A DNA stretch of 64,000 bases, from positions 44,940,950-45,004,949 of the forward strand of contig JAKCOZ010000005.1 in the NCBI GenBank assembly GCA_022605955.1, given 5' to 3'. This stretch comes from Rallus limicola. Taxonomy: Eukaryota > Chordata > Aves > Gruiformes > Rallidae. Position numbers and translations under genes: made by a program. Within the stretch, counting starts at the first letter, position 1, and each line of letters begins with the position of its first letter. Below the pieces are notes generated by a model that ran no database searches, was not told where the DNA came from, and saw nothing but the letters and a program-made list of their open reading frames with translations. Positions 1 to 10,546 of this stretch are shown piece after piece.

Positions 1-614
1 ATACACTTTCTTCATCATACATCATGTTGACTGAAAAGAAAAAGCAAAACTTTCTTTGATTTTTCAAGTTATACCACAGATACATAGTGTCTTTTTTATT
101 TGTAATTTTTAAAGTTGGTTTACATCCTTATCATGAACAAATTCCTGAACTCTCTGTATCTCTAGGATACCATTTTTAGTACGGGGAACAGATGAACCAG
201 ATGAACTTATTTATTATATTTATACCATAATGTACTTGTGATTTCTGACAACAATTGATCCTAGACTAGCTAACAATTTGGAATTAATTAGAATTTAAAT
301 GAATTTGTGAATTAATTAGATATAAATTATATATTAATTCACTAGATATCAGATCTGTGTTAAAATTCACCCCAAAGAGACTAAGTGCTCAAAATAAGAC
401 CTGGTTTCAATGTAGCTTCATGCAGTGTTAGGTCATTATTATTTGGATTGATCCTGAGTATTCCAGAAATTCACTTTACAGTCAAAAGCCTCAGTCCCTA
501 GGACCTAATGTTGTGGTCAACATGCACAGAAGAGGAAAGGCCACTGTGTCCCAATACCATAGCCCCTGGAAAATGAAATATTTGGAAGAAATTAGATGAT
601 CATGGGAAATTTCA
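1..614. other. Non-coding AT-rich unique sequence
   Basis: No gene, RNA or repeat family is recognisable here. The sequence is AT-rich, with several in-frame stops in all six frames. The homology to CR1 begins at its right edge. Confidence 0.6.
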
Positions 615-1186
615 CCTACTGAAATTAATCCTCCCCCTCTACTCTGCCGTGGTCAGGCCCCACCTGGAGTATTGTGTCCAGTTCTGGGCTCCCTAGTATA
701 AAAAGGACAGGGATCTCCTGGAGAGAGTCCAAAGAAGGGCTACGAAGATGATTAAGGGCCTGGAACATCTCCCCTATGAGGAAAGGCTGAATAAGCTGGG
801 ACTGTTCAGTCTTGAGGAGAGAAGACTAAGGTGGGATCTAATTAATGTTTATAAATATCTTAAACATGGGATGCAGGGGGGATTGTCCAGCCTCTTTTCA
901 GTGGTCTGTGGAGGCAGGACAAAGGGCAATGGCTGCAAATTAGAGCACAGGAAGTTCCACACCAACATGTGGAAGCACTTTTTCACAGTGAGGGTGACAG
1001 AGCACTGGAATAGGCTGCCCAGGGAGGTGGTGGAGTCTCCTTCTCTGGAGATATTCAAGACCCATCTGGACGCCTATCTGCGCAATATGAGCTAGGGAGC
1101 CTGCTTTGGCAGGGGCGTTGGACCCGATGATCTCTGGAGGTCCCTTCCAACCCCTACAATTCTATGTTTCTATGATTCTATGATTC
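615..1186 (+). mobile_element. CR1 LINE, 5'-truncated copy, 3' end intact
   Basis: This is the 3' part of a CR1 non-LTR retrotransposon. Seen in the sequence: the end of the ORF2 reverse transcriptase reading frame, a short 3' untranslated region with the CR1 signature GGTCCCTTCCAACCCCTAC, and a terminal run of imperfect ATTCTATG octamers ending near 1186. Known of the family: CR1 copies are usually 5'-truncated and end in this octamer repeat rather than poly-A. The left boundary is set where similarity to the ORF2 frame fades, so it is approximate. The copy shares the same 3' segment (AGCTAGGGAGCCTGCTTTGG) as the copies at 43.5 kb and, less exactly, at 49.3 kb, so the three belong to one subfamily. 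Confidence 0.95.
622..1095 (+). pseudogene. CR1 ORF2 C-terminal fragment (reverse transcriptase tail)
   Basis: The frame reads through the C-terminal end of CR1 ORF2. It includes the stretch [15 protein letters not shown] just before position 694 and, after it, [18 protein letters not shown] and [19 protein letters not shown]. It ends at a TAG at 1093-1095 after the residues NMS. One in-frame stop, TAG at 694-696, lies where related copies have a glutamine codon (CAG), a single C-to-T change. From the ATG at 748 the remaining 115 codons are open, but that ATG is internal to ORF2 and is not a natural start. The enzyme domains (endonuclease and catalytic reverse transcriptase) are missing, so this is a dead fragment and not a host gene. 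Confidence 0.9.
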
Positions 1187-3693
1187 AGGCTGCAGTGAAA
1201 AGCAGAAAATTCCCAGTATCCACACCAGCTTGAGTTATGTAAGAAAGTTATATCAATCAGGCAACTGTAAGTGAAAATTCACCTTAGATATATATTATCT
1301 AGTGTGCTTGTCTCCTGTCATAGCCAATCTGCGCTTATTCAGAACAAGGCAGTTCTTTTCTGCTGCTGAGTACCTATGCATTTAGAAGACATAAATCTTT
1401 CCTGACCAACCGAAGCCCTGAAGTATAGGTTTTGATATTACTGCTTGTCTGAATGTAGAATGTGTAGTAATTTAGTAGAACTCCTTTATGGATCATGCAG
1501 ATGTACCACTTGAAACAAAAATCACCTGCTACATTCTCCTCTGCATCCCGGCTGAGATTTAAGATGCAGTTCATGATCCTTGCTCAGAAATGGTTGCTTC
1601 CACTTCTCCAGATAGGTGACGCAGAACATTTTCCCCCATCAAGATGTTGAGGGGCCTGGATGTCTGACCCCCAGGATACCCTGCCAGCAGCTCAGGATGC
1701 CATTTCACCCTCCTTGTAAAATAAAACTAATTTTTTCATTTGTTAACTGGACTGGTGGAGTTTTTGAGGCTCCATGACAGCCTCAAGGGGATATTCCTTA
1801 TTTCAGCATTGCCATGGCTCACATGGAAGACATTCAGAAACCGTTTTCATCTTTCCCACATCAATAGGCTATGGCTGCAGTGGGTGAGGTGTCCCTGTGA
1901 TCAAAGGCAGGATGGGAAGGATAACATCGTAAAACTTGAAACTGTGTCCTATCCCCTGGTTTCTTCCCATTTCGTTTAACTCCCTCAGTTGCTTCTAGCA
2001 TCAGACAGAAACTGCCAACCTGAAAAACCATTAACTTTTATTCTGCACTCTGGTACCACCACACCTATAAAAATCATGTCCTTCTCCCAGCCTCTCCTTC
2101 TTACTCTAAGGAATATGTTCTGCTCTACCTAGCATCAAACCCAGTAGCTTCACACCTCTCCAAACTTTTTTTGGCATCCACCCACTACTCACCCACTGAC
2201 CTTGGAAAGAAATGCCAGCTCAAGGAGGTTGAATGTTCATAACTATAATGTGTGGTTACATACACAGTGTAAGGAGCAAATGTGCATAGTTGCATCACAT
2301 CAACAAATAACGTGTTGTGATGGCTACACACACCAGAAAACCACCTCCTAGATTATTTTGGGGCATATTTCTGCTCAAACGGCTTTTCTCTCCCTACAAA
2401 AAAGATTATCTGCCACGGAAGATCCAAAAGTCCAGGTTCAGAAATCCTGACACCTTGAGTCAATGGAGACTCTGGTTGAGTACCTGTCATTGTAATTATA
2501 TGAGCTGCTTATATGAACAACTTAGTGAGGAGAGAAAAAAGCTCAAGCAGTGTTTGAGTTTGTCCAATCTCTATAGCATTTTTTTTTTCTTTTCTGTAAT
2601 TCTGCCACTTAATGGGAGCTGTCTCATTATCATTGAATCTTTTGGGTTCACTGAACACTGTGTTGAATTCCCCACACAGTGCTGATCAGTTACTCTTACA
2701 AGTAATTCTCTAGGCTATACTACTGGTTGAGGTGCTGTTCACCACCAGAACTGATACACAGGCTGGTCAATAGAAATCCTTTGCTTTATAAATTAAAATG
2801 TAGATTTCTGCAGATCAGATTTATTTACTGAATCAGTACTGAGGGTGAAGAGTTTTGTAAGTCACCACATTTTTCAAATGAGGTATAACTTGGTAAATTT
2901 GAATCTGATGTCTCTCTACGTAATGAGTTTAACTCAAGGGAAAACTAAATACATTTGAACCTGGTGCTTCATGACTTTCAGTAATAAGAACTTATGCAGC
3001 TGGATTCAGTATAAAAATAATATGAATCCATTTTACATTAAATGTAGAAGTTTTGCACAAGTTTATGCAAAATAACTTTTTATTATCCTACGGTTCTGTG
3101 CAGTTTACTCCGTAATAGTGCTTTCAGGTAAGAGCTTAAAATTGGAGGTCATGTTTGCTCCTCATGAATATTAAACATCACAGGATTATTTCATAATCAT
3201 ACAGATTCCTAGTGTGCCATTGAGCAGAGCTGACTTTCTACCAGTACTGGTAGTTCCGCACCCCACCACAATCAAATGAGTGTCTATAAACTGAGACAAT
3301 ACTTTGAAAACAGCCAAATTAGAGGCATTGTATAAATGCATAAGAATACATTTGAACAGTGGAAAATCCACTGCAAAAACACTTGCACAGCATAAATCTC
3401 TTGGATCCTAAGAATATTCTCCACTGTCTGTGGAGGAGCAATATGGCTGAACACATCCCTGCTCATGAGTGGCATAGAGAGACATAAAGTACAATTCCTA
3501 CCTTCTCTGATTCCCCAGAAGGATTATCTGTGGCCTCTGGGGTTAGAACATACTGAAAAATCCCAGGTTTTAATACTGGGATTATACTGGGATATGTACT
3601 GAGCTTGGATTTCATTTAGCGATCTTTCCATACAAGCTGAGCTGACAGGGAGCCCTGTTCTTTCAGTCTATGCAATTTTCTGCTCTATTATTA
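1187..3693. other. Non-coding sequence without recognisable features
   Basis: I see no gene, RNA or repeat family. Short open frames such as 2317-2685 on + have no recognisable domain and biased, AT-driven composition. The stretch near 3000-3080 (ATAATATGAATCC and neighbours) has AT-rich homeobox-like words but nothing decisive. Confidence 0.55.
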
Positions 3694-3711
3694 TTTTTTT
3701 TTTTTTTTTTT
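3694..3711. repeat. Poly-T run (T18)
   Basis: Eighteen consecutive T. There is no recognisable retroposed sequence on either side, so I treat it as simple sequence and not as the tail of a minus-strand retrocopy. Confidence 0.9.
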
Positions 3712-4899
3712 CTGTAAAAGATTTTGACCTGGGAGCTGACTGAAATTTCAACTTTACATGCAAGCATCTAGAGATAACATTATACTGAAAAGAAAACTGG
3801 CTCCCCTTGATCTATTCTACAGGCATTTTGAAACGACAGAGATGTGACCCCTAGTGTATGCTTTATTCTTTAAATTTATATTTTCTGAAGTGATTCTTCC
3901 TCCTTTTCTTGTCCTACTGCACTTTTAAGGACTAAGATCTGAATCACAAGAATTTGGTCTGGACTGGACTGGCTCTAGAGCCATGTTCTAAAGAATTCTG
4001 AGGACACATTCAAGCATAGGTTGAAAGACTGCTGGCTCAGCCTAAAGCTATTTTTTTACCTTCTTTAGTGAACAGGATGGTAGGGCAAAATGTGGAATTG
4101 TTTTTGGTCTAGAAGAAAGAAAAAAATCCTTTCTGCAGAATGATTTATCTATAAATTCTGTAGAGACCTAGACTCTATGCTGTTTGGCAGTGGAGCAGAC
4201 AGGATCCAGGCTAAGATGCAGCTACAAATCCTGTATTTACGAGAATTTGTGACTGTATCTTAGATGGCATCTTCTTCAGATCTCTGCATCTCAGGAAATT
4301 TTGCAAAACTGACCTAAAAGTATCCTCTATGATGTATGCATATATTTCTCCCATCCCCTCTCTGCCAACTGAACCTAGTAGTTGCAACATATTAGCATGC
4401 ATTCTGTTTGTGTACAGTCAGCCACCTATGAACATATATATACACAGAAAGTATTTGGTAGCTTTGCGACCTTGAGATATGAGTCATTCATCATTGACTA
4501 GCCTAAGAATACACATCCTGGTATGTTTTATTCATAACCCTATATGTGTGTGTAAATATACACATATATGCAAGTAAATATTCATTTTGTACATATTACA
4601 CATTATAATGAGTGCAACTTATAATTTGAAAAATGAAAGCCAGTGGGAAAAATTCTTACAAGTGACTACTGTTTTCTCCTTTGATACCTTTCCAAATTGA
4701 TGTTTCCATCTCATTGTTTTTGTATTTGTTTTTAACTTTATCTAAAAGATTTTAAAATGGGGTATTATTTAACAAAGAAGAAAACTTTACCACTTTCTCA
4801 TGTAAAGCTAATGTGACAATAAAACTGTCAACAAGGAGGCAAGATCAGTCTCACAAAAATCTTGAAACCTCTAAGTGGAATTTGCATAAAATAGTTCTG
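3712..4899. other. Non-coding sequence with alternating AT/GT tracts
   Basis: No gene is seen. Positions about 4541-4572 contain TATATGTGTGTG followed after a short spacer by ACACATATATG, which forms a small AT/GT-rich foldback. The rest is unique AT-rich sequence. Confidence 0.5.
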
Positions 4900-5330
4900 G
4901 TATTATTATTCACTGTTCTTTCAGTGACAGATATGTCAAGGCCTTAAAACCTAAAAGAACAATTATGCTATTGTATCTCTCGGAGGATTCAAGGGGTGTG
5001 TCTTTGGTGAAAAAGTGCTATTAGAGCTTTGAAAAGCAGTAAAAAGACAGCCCAAGGGGCTCTTTAGCTAGTCATTTTAAAAAGAATGCCTGGGCTTTAA
5101 GTGTCTTAAAGTACATTTATTCAACTCTTACTTTGTGCTTTAAAAAACTGCTAATAATTAATGGCTGTAACATTTTTTTTAACATTTGCATTAGCTATAA
5201 ATAAAAACTCTTGATAAAACCTTTATTGATTAACTTAAACTGTGATTCTCTCATGAGTCTTCTATTTTTCTGTCAAGCACATTGCAAAGAATTATATATA
5301 AGCTTTTTGGTTAAGCTAATATTGAGGAAA
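4900..5330. promoter_or_regulatory. Candidate conserved non-coding block (possible enhancer)
   Basis: The block is AT-rich but of mixed, non-repetitive texture. It is dense in words bound by homeodomain, POU and SOX factors, for example AACAATTATGC near 4958, AATAATTAATGG near 5150 and TTTGCATTAGC near 5185. Such packing is typical of vertebrate developmental enhancers. This is a judgement from sequence texture only; alignment to other birds and mammals was not possible, and motif words are common in AT-rich DNA. Confidence 0.3.
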
Positions 5331-8300
5331 TCATTGAACAATTATAGACCAAAACAGGAACTAATCAGTAAATCCATTACTTGAACAAGCTGGCTTAACA
5401 TAACATGTCTGACATTAAAAATGAGGGATTGATAAGTAATGTATCATTACAGCTGGATGTGCCATAAAAGTCAGCAATCCAAATGTAATTTTATATTAAG
5501 CATGTTCATGATTTTAGCTTCAGACTTGCTGGAGTTTGGGTAAAAATATATATTTGGAAGTTCCTTCTAGAGAACAAGTGGGAACAAGCCTGTAAAGTAC
5601 AAAATCACTAAGCAAAGACAGAAAATGTAAAATAAGTATATAAAATGGATTGGACTCAAGAATATGGAGCAAAAAGACATCAAAAAGAATTTAAATAGGG
5701 GAAATCAAGACCTAAATTAACAAACTTTAATTGTTGCAGACACTAGCCAGCTAATAAATGTACTTTAGAGTAAGACCAAAAATGGCATGAAATTAATTTA
5801 TTTCATACCCTTTACTGTAGAACAATGTAATTATGAACTTGGCAGCCAGGTGCTGGATTGGCCAGAGACCAGGCTAATATACAGTATTTGATTATAAAGT
5901 GATTCATTACAAATATGGCAGATCTATCTCTTTCTTATCAGGATTGTCATACATCAATAGAAAGTAAATGAGGAAAAAGTGCTGGCCTTAGCCAGCTATT
6001 TTTGTTATATAAGCATATATTGTTATGACATATAGAGTATATTGAGGCAATAGTCAGTTCCCACTGTAATAGACCCTTTGCAGCTACTTGGAGATAGATG
6101 GAGATTCTTGGAGCAGTCTGTTTAAAACAGAAAACAGGAGAAATTGTTATACTGTAAATTTTATGACAGACAGAATACAGCAACTTCCATTAAAATTCTT
6201 ATAAATAAGAGCATCTTGACATTCTTTACATGTTCTATACACTAACCACAGAAAATACCATAAAAGCCAGAGTAATTTGGAAAAATAAACTGTGAAGTTA
6301 TTCCTGTTGACCACTCTAACAGGGTGTGAATGGTTAGAAAGACTGATGAAGTGTATATATAAGGTTATATCTGTATAATTTCAATTTCGTCTAGCCAATA
6401 TTTAGGCAAAGCTGGCAGCAGTAGATTTCTGATTCTGGATACTAATTTATATTTATGTGATGTTCACTTAGTGCTTAAGTACCTATTCTAATTAAACTCA
6501 GTCTGAATGTTGCGGGATGTAGCATGCAGTTATGTGGGAATTTGGTTTTGAACTATGCAGTTCATTTTGCATTTATGTTGTTGGAAATTTTGTCATCTTA
6601 TGGAGATGTAGAATCAGGGCTGTTTTGTGATTTGGTCACTTGTTTGCTGTGTGTGTGCAAACGCGTATTTGTGCACCGACAAATAAGAGCTATGTTTCTG
6701 TATCAGAACTTAATTTATTGCAACATTCTGATGCTGGCACTTGGGCCAACGTGCATTTTATCACACTATTAGGTGATTTAGGATTCTTCAAAAATATATT
6801 ATGCAAGTGTGAAAGGATAGCACTTTATAAACATAAGACTGAACCATACCTCTTATCTGTCCTTGAAGTTTAGGATTGTCATTGACTTTGCATGAAAAAT
6901 TCTCCCTGGCTTTCTTCAATGTACAGTAGTGTTGTATTTTAAAGATTAGAATTTATAAAGCAGCACATAATTGTCAGATTTTAAAATACAGTTAGGCTTT
7001 CTTTCCAGCTGCATTCTTTGTTAAAAGCCGCTTAAATTCCCATATATTTAATGATGTCTTTTTAATGACTTTTCCTGATTTAAACTCTTTCTCCATAATT
7101 TAATTTTTCTTCTCCTTTTCTTTTGTCCCCAGCTAATGTAAGAGCATTCTGACAGGACCATATTTAATTAAGGAATATGGCCAAAATCTGCCTTCAGTTA
7201 AATCCCATTCAACTTCAAAGTTGATGAGCAATGTGGAGATGGAGACTGAGGTGTCATTTGTCCTAGCTGATAGATTTTGTAAAGCAACAAGCAATGAGCT
7301 TGGTCAAGCAATGAATGGTCAATCATAGACTTTGCTCTGAAAGCCTAAGTAGATGGTGGGAAGGAAGAAAAGCACTTACAGTTTTAGCTCTGAATGCTCT
7401 AGGCACAAATACTCTCACAAACATTCCTACCCCAGCATTCTTACCATCCACTTTTTCATGTAGGCATTTCATCAGAAGAATCTACTGACAAAGAACTTAA
7501 AAGAAAAATAGGGCAGTGGTCTTGCTATTTGGCTAAAAAGGGTAGCAAGGAAGATATCATTATTAGTTTGACAGAGAAATAGGGAGTCAGCTGTCAGAGC
7601 TGGAATTGCTGCCAGGGTGGTGGAGAGGAGGTGCAATAAGGGCCAACTTGAATAAATAAGTGGAACAAAGCTCTGAAATGGGTGGAAGAGGCTTAAATGT
7701 TGCAATCAGAGGGTTGATGGATTCAAGGTGTGGGAAAGATACATGGGGCCAGACTGAAAGGCAAGGCAGATGTTCCTTAGTTGTAGAGGACTGCACAGAG
7801 AAGGTGGTGGTAGGAATATGTGGGAGGCTGGAAAGGAAGACCTATAGTGAAGGAGATAATTAGATTAAAAGTAGAAGATAAGGGCCTGAACAAGTGTTTT
7901 AGAGTTATGGTCAGAAAGAAACATTTAACTACACAATTCCAGGAGAAATGACAGAATTTGGATACAGCCTGCTTACAAGGGCAAAAAGTAGAAGAAAATA
8001 ATCAAATAACTTATCAAATCTGTAGGCCCAACCAAGAGAAAACGTGGTTTTATTATGTACAATGCATGATGTCAGCAGGAGAGGCACTCACAGCAGCATT
8101 TCTGAAATGGTACACTGCTAATGGGTTTGCTGCCACGTGACTCAGAGAATTTGGCCCTTTTTTATCTGAAAGATGATGAACTTACCTAGATGGCAGAAAC
8201 AGATGCACCATCCTTGCTGTCACAGAACTTTCTAGGAATGGGTCTTCCAGGAATAGCATTTCTATTCTCTAGAAGAAAAGTCTTCCTTCCTTTAAAAGTC

Positions 8301-8609
8301 TCTAGAAATCAGCATATGTCTTTTGTATAGGTATATATAAATCCAGAATTATATCCTATATGCATCAGGAGGTTTGCTTACTTCTGCTTTAGAAATAGAA
8401 GCACGCATGGCAGATGTTTCTCTCAGCCCCTCAATGTCCACTTCTTTTGAACATGGAAGGAAACCTCCAAGAAACATTAATTAATCTGTTCAAATTACTA
8501 TATCATAAAACATTTATTTGTGTCTTGTAGCATCTTGATGTCAGTGAGGTATTACTTTGGTATGGCATGTTAATGAAATATTTAAGGTTGTGTGTCAGTT
8601 TACCTGTTT
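5331..8609. other. Non-coding sequence without a gene
   Basis: No coding, RNA or repeat family call can be supported. The part near 6930-7200 has a mixed texture with a pyrimidine tract ending in CAG (near 7110-7132), but no open reading frame follows, so I do not call a splice acceptor. Confidence 0.5.
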
Positions 8610-8714
8610 TGGAGCTTTGAGGACAGGGACTATTACTTGCTGTATATCATGAACAATATCAAGTACAAAAGGTCCTCGACCTGCTAGTTCTCCAGGAGTT
8701 GCTGCAATAAATAG
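8610..8714 (+). mobile_element. Ancient L2/MIR-type 3' tail relic
   Basis: The segment follows the word order known for the 3' ends of ancient amniote L2/MIR-like elements: GAGCTTTGAGGACAGGGAC, then a T-rich spacer, then TGCTGTATATCATGAACAAT, then GGTCCTCGACC, and finally AATAAATAG. In sauropsid copies I remember, these positions read roughly as 'aagctctttggggcagggac', 'tacagcacctagcaca' and 'ggggtcctggtcc'. The match is degenerate, as expected of a very old insertion. The exact family name is not certain. Confidence 0.5.
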
Positions 8715-9560
8715 CGGTTGAGGAACAGTCTGTCATTCTAACAACACATTGCCATTACTGTTGTAGTTTAAACTGGAATGGAAGGATCATCTTGGCTATA
8801 CTTGCTGGTTCTGTTTTTTGGTGGTTGGTATTTTCCTTACATGATAATTTCCTTATATGATTATTGGGCACAACATTTGATAATTTGTGTGAAACAACAT
8901 TAATAATGTAATTTTGTGATATTACTGTCGTTCTGAAGAGGGGCAAAGTCTGAACAGTAATATTAAATTGAAGTTTAGAACATCGTGGCATACTAAATAT
9001 GCTGTGCTTCTCCTTTGTGGACCAGATCAGCCTGCTATTGCATTTCTTGGAATTGCTATGCCTCTGTTCAGGTATGCACTCCAGAATCAGGCATTGAGAG
9101 CTGCCTGCTTGGTAGGTGTGGGAGCTGTATTTGCTCTCCACCATCCAGCTGAGAGCACTTCTCTCCCATTAAAATGAAAGAACAAAGGAGTGGTGCTCTG
9201 CTTCTGAGGTAAGGTCTGGGTCTAAGGGCAGGTTGTGCTACACTATCAGTGTCTAGAAGAACCCTAGATTTGGTCCTGTCTCACCAAAAGCTCAAAGGAA
9301 AGGTGAAGAGTAAGCACTGGAATGAGAACAGACCCCCAAATTTATCTTCTCCAAATCCAACTGAGTCCTTGCCCAAGAGGTTTAGTAGTATATCGTAACT
9401 TGGAGGTATCTTAGTACTTTCTGGGTGACAGTATTTTGAATAATTCAGATCGTGTCACCTATCATTAATCTATGCCTCCTCTGCCAGTCAGGATTCTGAC
9501 ATTGTCTGTGGGTGGGTAATAAGAGATCCAGCACCTGAAAAGTTTCATTGTACTCCCTGC
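8715..9560. other. Non-coding sequence without recognisable features
   Basis: Opposite-strand open frames occur at 8755-9144 (-) and 8968-9177 (+). Neither shows a protein family, and they overlap each other, which suggests chance openness. Confidence 0.5.
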
Positions 9561-9660
9561 TGTTCAAGATCTGAAGAAGGGCTTGCATGCCTGAAAGCTC
9601 GTCTGTTCTTTTCTAACTATGTCAATTGGTTTAACAATGCTATTACCTTTCTGTACTAAC
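9561..9660 (+). mobile_element. Ancient interspersed repeat relic with hammerhead-like core
   Basis: The words GATCTGAAGAAGGGCTTGC, CCTGAAAGCTCGTCTGTTC and CTAACTATGTCAATTGGTT follow one another in the order seen in a common ancient amniote interspersed repeat. CTGAAGA (9571-9577) fits the hammerhead ribozyme core CUGANGA. It is followed by a short foldback (AGGGC 9578-9582 with GCCT 9589-9592, one bulged G) and then GAAA (9593-9596). Hammerhead motifs are known from Penelope-like retroelements. Stem III and the cleavage triplet are not convincing here, so catalysis is unlikely. Family assignment is inference. Confidence 0.4.
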
Positions 9661-10523
9661 CCTGCCTCTAAGTCTACTGCTCATTGCACTGTGCTTTTTC
9701 CACAATTACCCTTAAATACAAACCCTTCCTCTTCAGTTTTCTGTCTTCCTTTTTTTCCTTCTTTCATCCCTTTTTGTATATTTATTTCCTACATCAGCTG
9801 CCCTATTTAATTTTAAAATCCAGAATATAAAACACAAGTTTAAAAATTACACCTTCCGACTATGCTGACTTGGCCTGAGTTGCCTTTCATATCTATGAGA
9901 CTTTGTCTTTTTCATTCTATTAATCTTTGCTTTTGAAGACTTTGGCATTCTCCTAATAGCAGCCTGATTCAGTGGATAGCAGCATTGCAGGACAAACTGA
10001 AAAGAAACTAGTTAGAGAAAGATTTGTCTTGACAAAAATGTCAGTCAGAAGAAGTTTGATCTGACAGTATTTTCATCTCATGATCTGGAAGAAAAAGTAC
10101 TTTGAAAATTTTAAGAGTAGACCAGAAAATCATTCAGGAAGGTAAATACTGAAGTTTATTTGATTTTTTTCCCCAGTCATTGAGAGAACATGCAATTGCT
10201 AACAAAGGAATGCACAGAAATTATCCAGTTAGGAGTGACTTGTCTATTATAATGTTCCAGTGGACTATGCAAATACTTAACTAAAAATATTTTTCAGCTG
10301 GAATGAAGATCAATAATATGCAACAGTTTTCTTTAATTGGAGACTGTTCAGTAATTATCAAAAGATCTATCAAAAATTTAAAAATAGGAGTTAAATTTAC
10401 ATTTTACTTGGAAGTGCAGGAAAACCACTTCTAGGAATCTAGACAAGTTTAACTCTTTCTTTTGGAAAGTAATGTCACTTGTCTTTTCCCCTTTACATCC
10501 TTCTCATTCCTACTATGTAAGAC
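9661..10523. other. Non-coding sequence without recognisable features
   Basis: A pyrimidine-rich start (about 9690-9780) grades into unique AT-rich sequence. No gene or repeat family is recognised. Confidence 0.5.
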
Positions 10524-10546
10524 TTTTTTTTTTTTTTTTTTTTTTT
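10524..10546. repeat. Poly-T run (T23)
   Basis: Twenty-three consecutive T followed by AATAAATAAAG. It could be the complement of an A-tail, but no retrocopy body is recognisable on its left side. Confidence 0.9.

Noticed and set aside
7100..7135. Pyrimidine tract plus CAG as a splice acceptor
   Set aside because: No open frame with coding character follows, and no matching donor is evident.
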